From: Sulfuriferula multivorans
Lineage (GTDB): Bacteria; Pseudomonadota; Gammaproteobacteria; Burkholderiales; Sulfuriferulaceae
Direction of reading: 5' to 3'
Assembly (NCBI RefSeq): GCF_003851125.1
Contig: NZ_BGOW01000005.1
Coordinates: 24,765 to 88,764 of the forward strand
DNA length: 64,000 nucleotides
Shown here: piece after piece, positions 62,313 through 64,000 of the stretch
How the letters are laid out: each line of letters starts with the position of its first letter
How positions within the stretch are numbered: position 1 is the stretch's first letter
The notes under the pieces: generated by a model
What the model was told of the DNA's origin: nothing
The model's input: the letters and a program-made list of their open reading frames with translations, nothing else
The model's database searches: none
Translations under genes and position numbers: made by a program

Positions 62313-63089
62313 CTACAGTTTATTTACAGTTTCCGCAGCCGCGGATTTGACCTTGACCGGAGTGGCTGCCTTGGCTTTTTCTTCGAGATAATTCTCGATC
62401 TGGACGCTGTTGACGGAGCCTGCAACTATTTGGCCGTCAGAGAACACCAGGGCTGGCGTGCCGGTGATCCAGGATTTTTGGGCGAATTCCTTGATGGCTT
62501 TGAGTGGCGCTTCGCATGTTTTTTTCGTGGCCGCCGGCTCCTTGCCATTCAGCATCAAGTCGTCCCAAGCCTTGACTGGATTGTCAGCACACCACACCAG
62601 ATTGGCCTTGCGCTCGGAATCGGGATGCAACTCAGCCAGCGGATACAGGAAAATATACATCGTGACATCGGTCACCTTGTCCAGCTCCGGCTCCAGCTCG
62701 TGACAAAACGGGCAATCCGGGTCGGAGAACACGGCAAGCTTGCGGCTGCCATTGCCTTTCACCTTGACGATGGCTTTGTCCAGCGGCAGCGAAGCGAAAT
62801 CGAGATGCATCAATTCCTGATTGCGTGCCTGCACCAGATCTTTTCCGGTCTTGAGGTTGATCATCTTGCCGATGATGGCGATGTTGGCGTTTTCATCCGT
62901 GTAGAACACGTTGATGCCGTTGGCAACCACTTCATACAAGTCTGCATAAGGCGACTTGGTGATGGTGCCGATATGCGTGCCGGGCATGTGTTCGGTCAGT
63001 TGCTTGCGCATTTGTTCGATGTCCGCGCCATAGGCGCTGGAAAATGCGGCAAAAAGGGATACGGCGATCAGGCTCTGCTTGAACATCAT
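62313..63089 (-). CDS. dsbC: thiol:disulfide interchange protein DsbC, 258 aa
   Basis: Periplasmic disulfide isomerase that repairs wrongly paired Cys in exported proteins. Signal peptide at 1-21, N-terminal dimerisation domain (~22-85, 'ITKSPYADLYEVVANGINVFY'), then a thioredoxin fold with the active site Cys126-Pro-Phe-Cys129 in DPDCPFCHEL and the cis-Pro loop TGTPALVF. ATG 63089 has GAGGATA upstream; the frame is open for 25 more codons but they lack signal-peptide character. Length is usual. It could serve the Cys-containing exported proteins encoded nearby. It uses DsbD for reduction, not seen in this window. Confidence 0.92.
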   Translation of the reverse strand: MMFKQSLIAVSLFAAFSSAYGADIEQMRKQLTEHMPGTHIGTITKSPYADLYEVVANGINVFYTDENANIAIIGKMINLKTGKDLVQARNQELMHLDFASLPLDKAIVKVKGNGSRKLAVFSDPDCPFCHELEPELDKVTDVTMYIFLYPLAELHPDSERKANLVWCADNPVKAWDDLMLNGKEPAATKKTCEAPLKAIKEFAQKSWITGTPALVFSDGQIVAGSVNSVQIENYLEEKAKAATPVKVKSAAAETVNKL

Positions 63090-63266
63090 GGCTATCCTCA
63101 AAGGGTCAAGTCGATTGGTAAAACTGGAATTCGGAGCACGAATCCTAAACACGCCTGGTGACATATTCGTTTGGTATATATGAAGATTTAGTGATGAAAT
63201 GGCGGCCAGTCATAGGTAGAACGGGCTACGCGGCAGCGGGCTTGCCGGAATGGTGATCTATGCTGT

Positions 63267-63336
63267 GTCGGGTTGAAACCCGACCTACGACGGCCACACC
63301 TTCTACACTGTAGGTCGGCTTCAGCCCGGCCTGCGA
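63267..63336. repeat. pair of REP-like hairpins
   Basis: GTCGGGTTGAAACCCGAC (63267-63284, near-perfect hairpin) followed by CTACGA, and about 30 bases later GTAGGTCGGCTTCAGCCCGGCC (from 63310) in the same style. This is the widespread dispersed 'TAGGTCGGGTT...ACCCGACCTA' hairpin family; the element at 15823 is a third relative. They lie in the 472-base gap 63090-63561, which has no other gene signal apart from motif copy e and the inverted repeat at 63399. Confidence 0.65.
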
Positions 63337-63356
63337 CTATCTACTCTTGATTACCC

Positions 63357-63373
63357 TGAGCCGTTCGGACTAT
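63357..63373. promoter_or_regulatory. recurrent motif, copy e
   Basis: TGAGCCGTTCGGACTAT, identical to copy b (15605) over 17 bases. It lies in the divergent gap between dsbC (minus, 268 bases away) and the alkaline phosphatase gene (plus, 189 bases away), so it could serve either. Confidence 0.45.
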
Positions 63374-63398
63374 ATCCAGGGACTGGGATTTCACATTT

Positions 63399-63414
63399 CT
63401 GACAAATCTGTCAG
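63399..63414. promoter_or_regulatory. inverted repeat CTGACA-N4-TGTCAG upstream of phosphatase gene
   Basis: A perfect 6-bp inverted repeat separated by AATC. The second half overlaps CTGTCAG, close to the CTGTCAT unit of a Pho box, but the two CTG units are 9 bases apart, not 11, so PhoB binding is only a possibility. Confidence 0.35.
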
Positions 63415-63561
63415 GTATCTTGGGTGACTGTTTAATCAGTTGAAGTTGGCTGCGTCTGCTTGCCCAGTCTGCAACGACACCGCAAAACTGGTTTGAACAT
63501 GTTGAGTGATTGGCTAGTGCAGATTCTGATTTAAAACCAACATTTCTCCGGGAGCCTGAAA

Positions 63562-64000
63562 ATGAAAATGAAAATGAAATTTGGACTGAAACCCATCGTG
63601 GCCGCCACGGCTTTCGCACTGTGTGCACACAGCATGCTGGCCGCGGCCGAAGTCGAGGAAGATAGCGCTGCCGGCGTCGAAAGCGCTGCCACCTGGTACA
63701 AGGCCGGCCAGAAAGCGCTCAGGGAAGCCAAGCAGCTTCACCCCAACGCGCGCCGCGCCAAGAACGTGATCCTGTTCATAGGCGACGGCATGGGCATTTC
63801 CACGGTGACTGCCTCGCGCATCCTGGAAGGCCAATTGCAGGGCAAGGACGGCGAGAAAAACTCGCTGGCCTTTGAAAAACTGCCTTACCTGGCGCTGTCC
63901 AAGACTTATTCCGCCAACCAGCAAACGCCGGATTCCGCACCCACCATGACCGCCATGGTCACCGGCGTAAAAACCAGCGACGGGGTGTTGAGCATCGACC
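63562..64000 (+). CDS. alkaline phosphatase, PhoA-type family (5' part, runs off the window)
   Basis: ATG 63562 follows GGGAG 7 bases away. The first 146 codons are present. A signal peptide (~1-29, ending MLAAAE) exports the protein to the periplasm. The mature part has 'RAKNVILFIGDGMGISTV', where the Asp binds zinc, and TPDSAPTMTAMVTGVKT, which holds the catalytic Ser that becomes phosphorylated in this family (E. coli PhoA has a similar SDSAASATA-type block). The reaction is hydrolysis of phosphate monoesters. The gene is divergent from dsbC, which in other bacteria helps make its disulfides. The rest of the gene lies outside the window, so full length cannot be judged. Confidence 0.88.
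   Translation, partial: MKMKMKFGLKPIVAATAFALCAHSMLAAAEVEEDSAAGVESAATWYKAGQKALREAKQLHPNARRAKNVILFIGDGMGISTVTASRILEGQLQGKDGEKNSLAFEKLPYLALSKTYSANQQTPDSAPTMTAMVTGVKTSDGVLSID

Noticed and set aside
63399..63414. Canonical Pho box
   Set aside because: Only one good CTGTCA unit and wrong spacing; listed as an inverted repeat instead.
1..64000. CRISPR arrays, insertion sequences, prophage, tRNA or rRNA genes
   Set aside because: No regularly spaced repeats, transposase, integrase or structural RNA signatures were recognised by eye; a tool-based scan was not possible.

Overview
The window looks like chromosomal DNA of a Gram-negative betaproteobacterium. The best guess is the Nitrosomonadales/Gallionellaceae/methylotroph neighbourhood, because the exosortase B (EpsH-type) exopolysaccharide operon, the many PEP-CTERM proteins, the outer-membrane proteins and the short repeats all fit that group. 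Species cannot be fixed from the sequence. I recognise no rRNA, tRNA, CRISPR array, transposase or integrase.

Region 1 (1-10.8 kb) is an accessory strip. It holds a small membrane protein, the 19-codon stump of a 3'-5' exonuclease gene, four PEP-CTERM proteins (one a trypsin-like protease), and a compact second sorting system: exosortase H, its partner membrane protein, and a divergent subtilase ending in an IPTL-CTERM signal, the known XrtH substrate type. A phosphoesterase, a DUF4259 protein and an HTH protein with a very basic tail follow, then a fifth PEP-CTERM gene.

Region 2 (10.9-38.4 kb, all minus strand) is a large exopolysaccharide locus. In transcription order it encodes: EpsD PPIase, CAAX-protease-like protein, EpsL barrel, EpsE (Wza-like), EpsF (Wzz-like), EpsG kinase, exosortase B, EpsI, GDP-mannose dehydratase and GDP-fucose synthase, glycosyltransferases, a flippase, a polymerase/ligase, a glycoside hydrolase, an acyltransferase, then (after a terminator and probably a new promoter) a 37-residue peptide, a GT26-NUDIX fusion, UDP-glucose dehydrogenase and the WcaJ-type initiating transferase. 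GDP-fucose, UDP-glucuronate and GDP-mannose control suggest a colanic-acid-like polymer. Several short ORFs sit in the operon with stop/start overlaps.

Region 3 (38.5-56.3 kb, minus strand) is a surface-adhesin and energy-coupling block: a two-partner secretion pair (TpsB, 3404-residue TpsA) followed by an ExbB-ExbD-TonB set in which ExbB carries DUF2341 and LamG-like domains, a putative porin, an ankyrin lipoprotein and a coiled-coil protein.

Region 4 (56.6-64 kb) holds a secreted PstS-like protein, a PEP-CTERM gene behind a structured leader that resembles a c-di-GMP-I riboswitch, a TPR-glycosyltransferase, DsbC and the start of an alkaline phosphatase. Everything from 63.1 kb down to 10.2 kb lies on the minus strand. 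A 16-17 bp partly palindromic motif (TAGTCCGAACGG core) recurs at five intergenic sites upstream of surface and EPS genes and is the best candidate for a shared control site.
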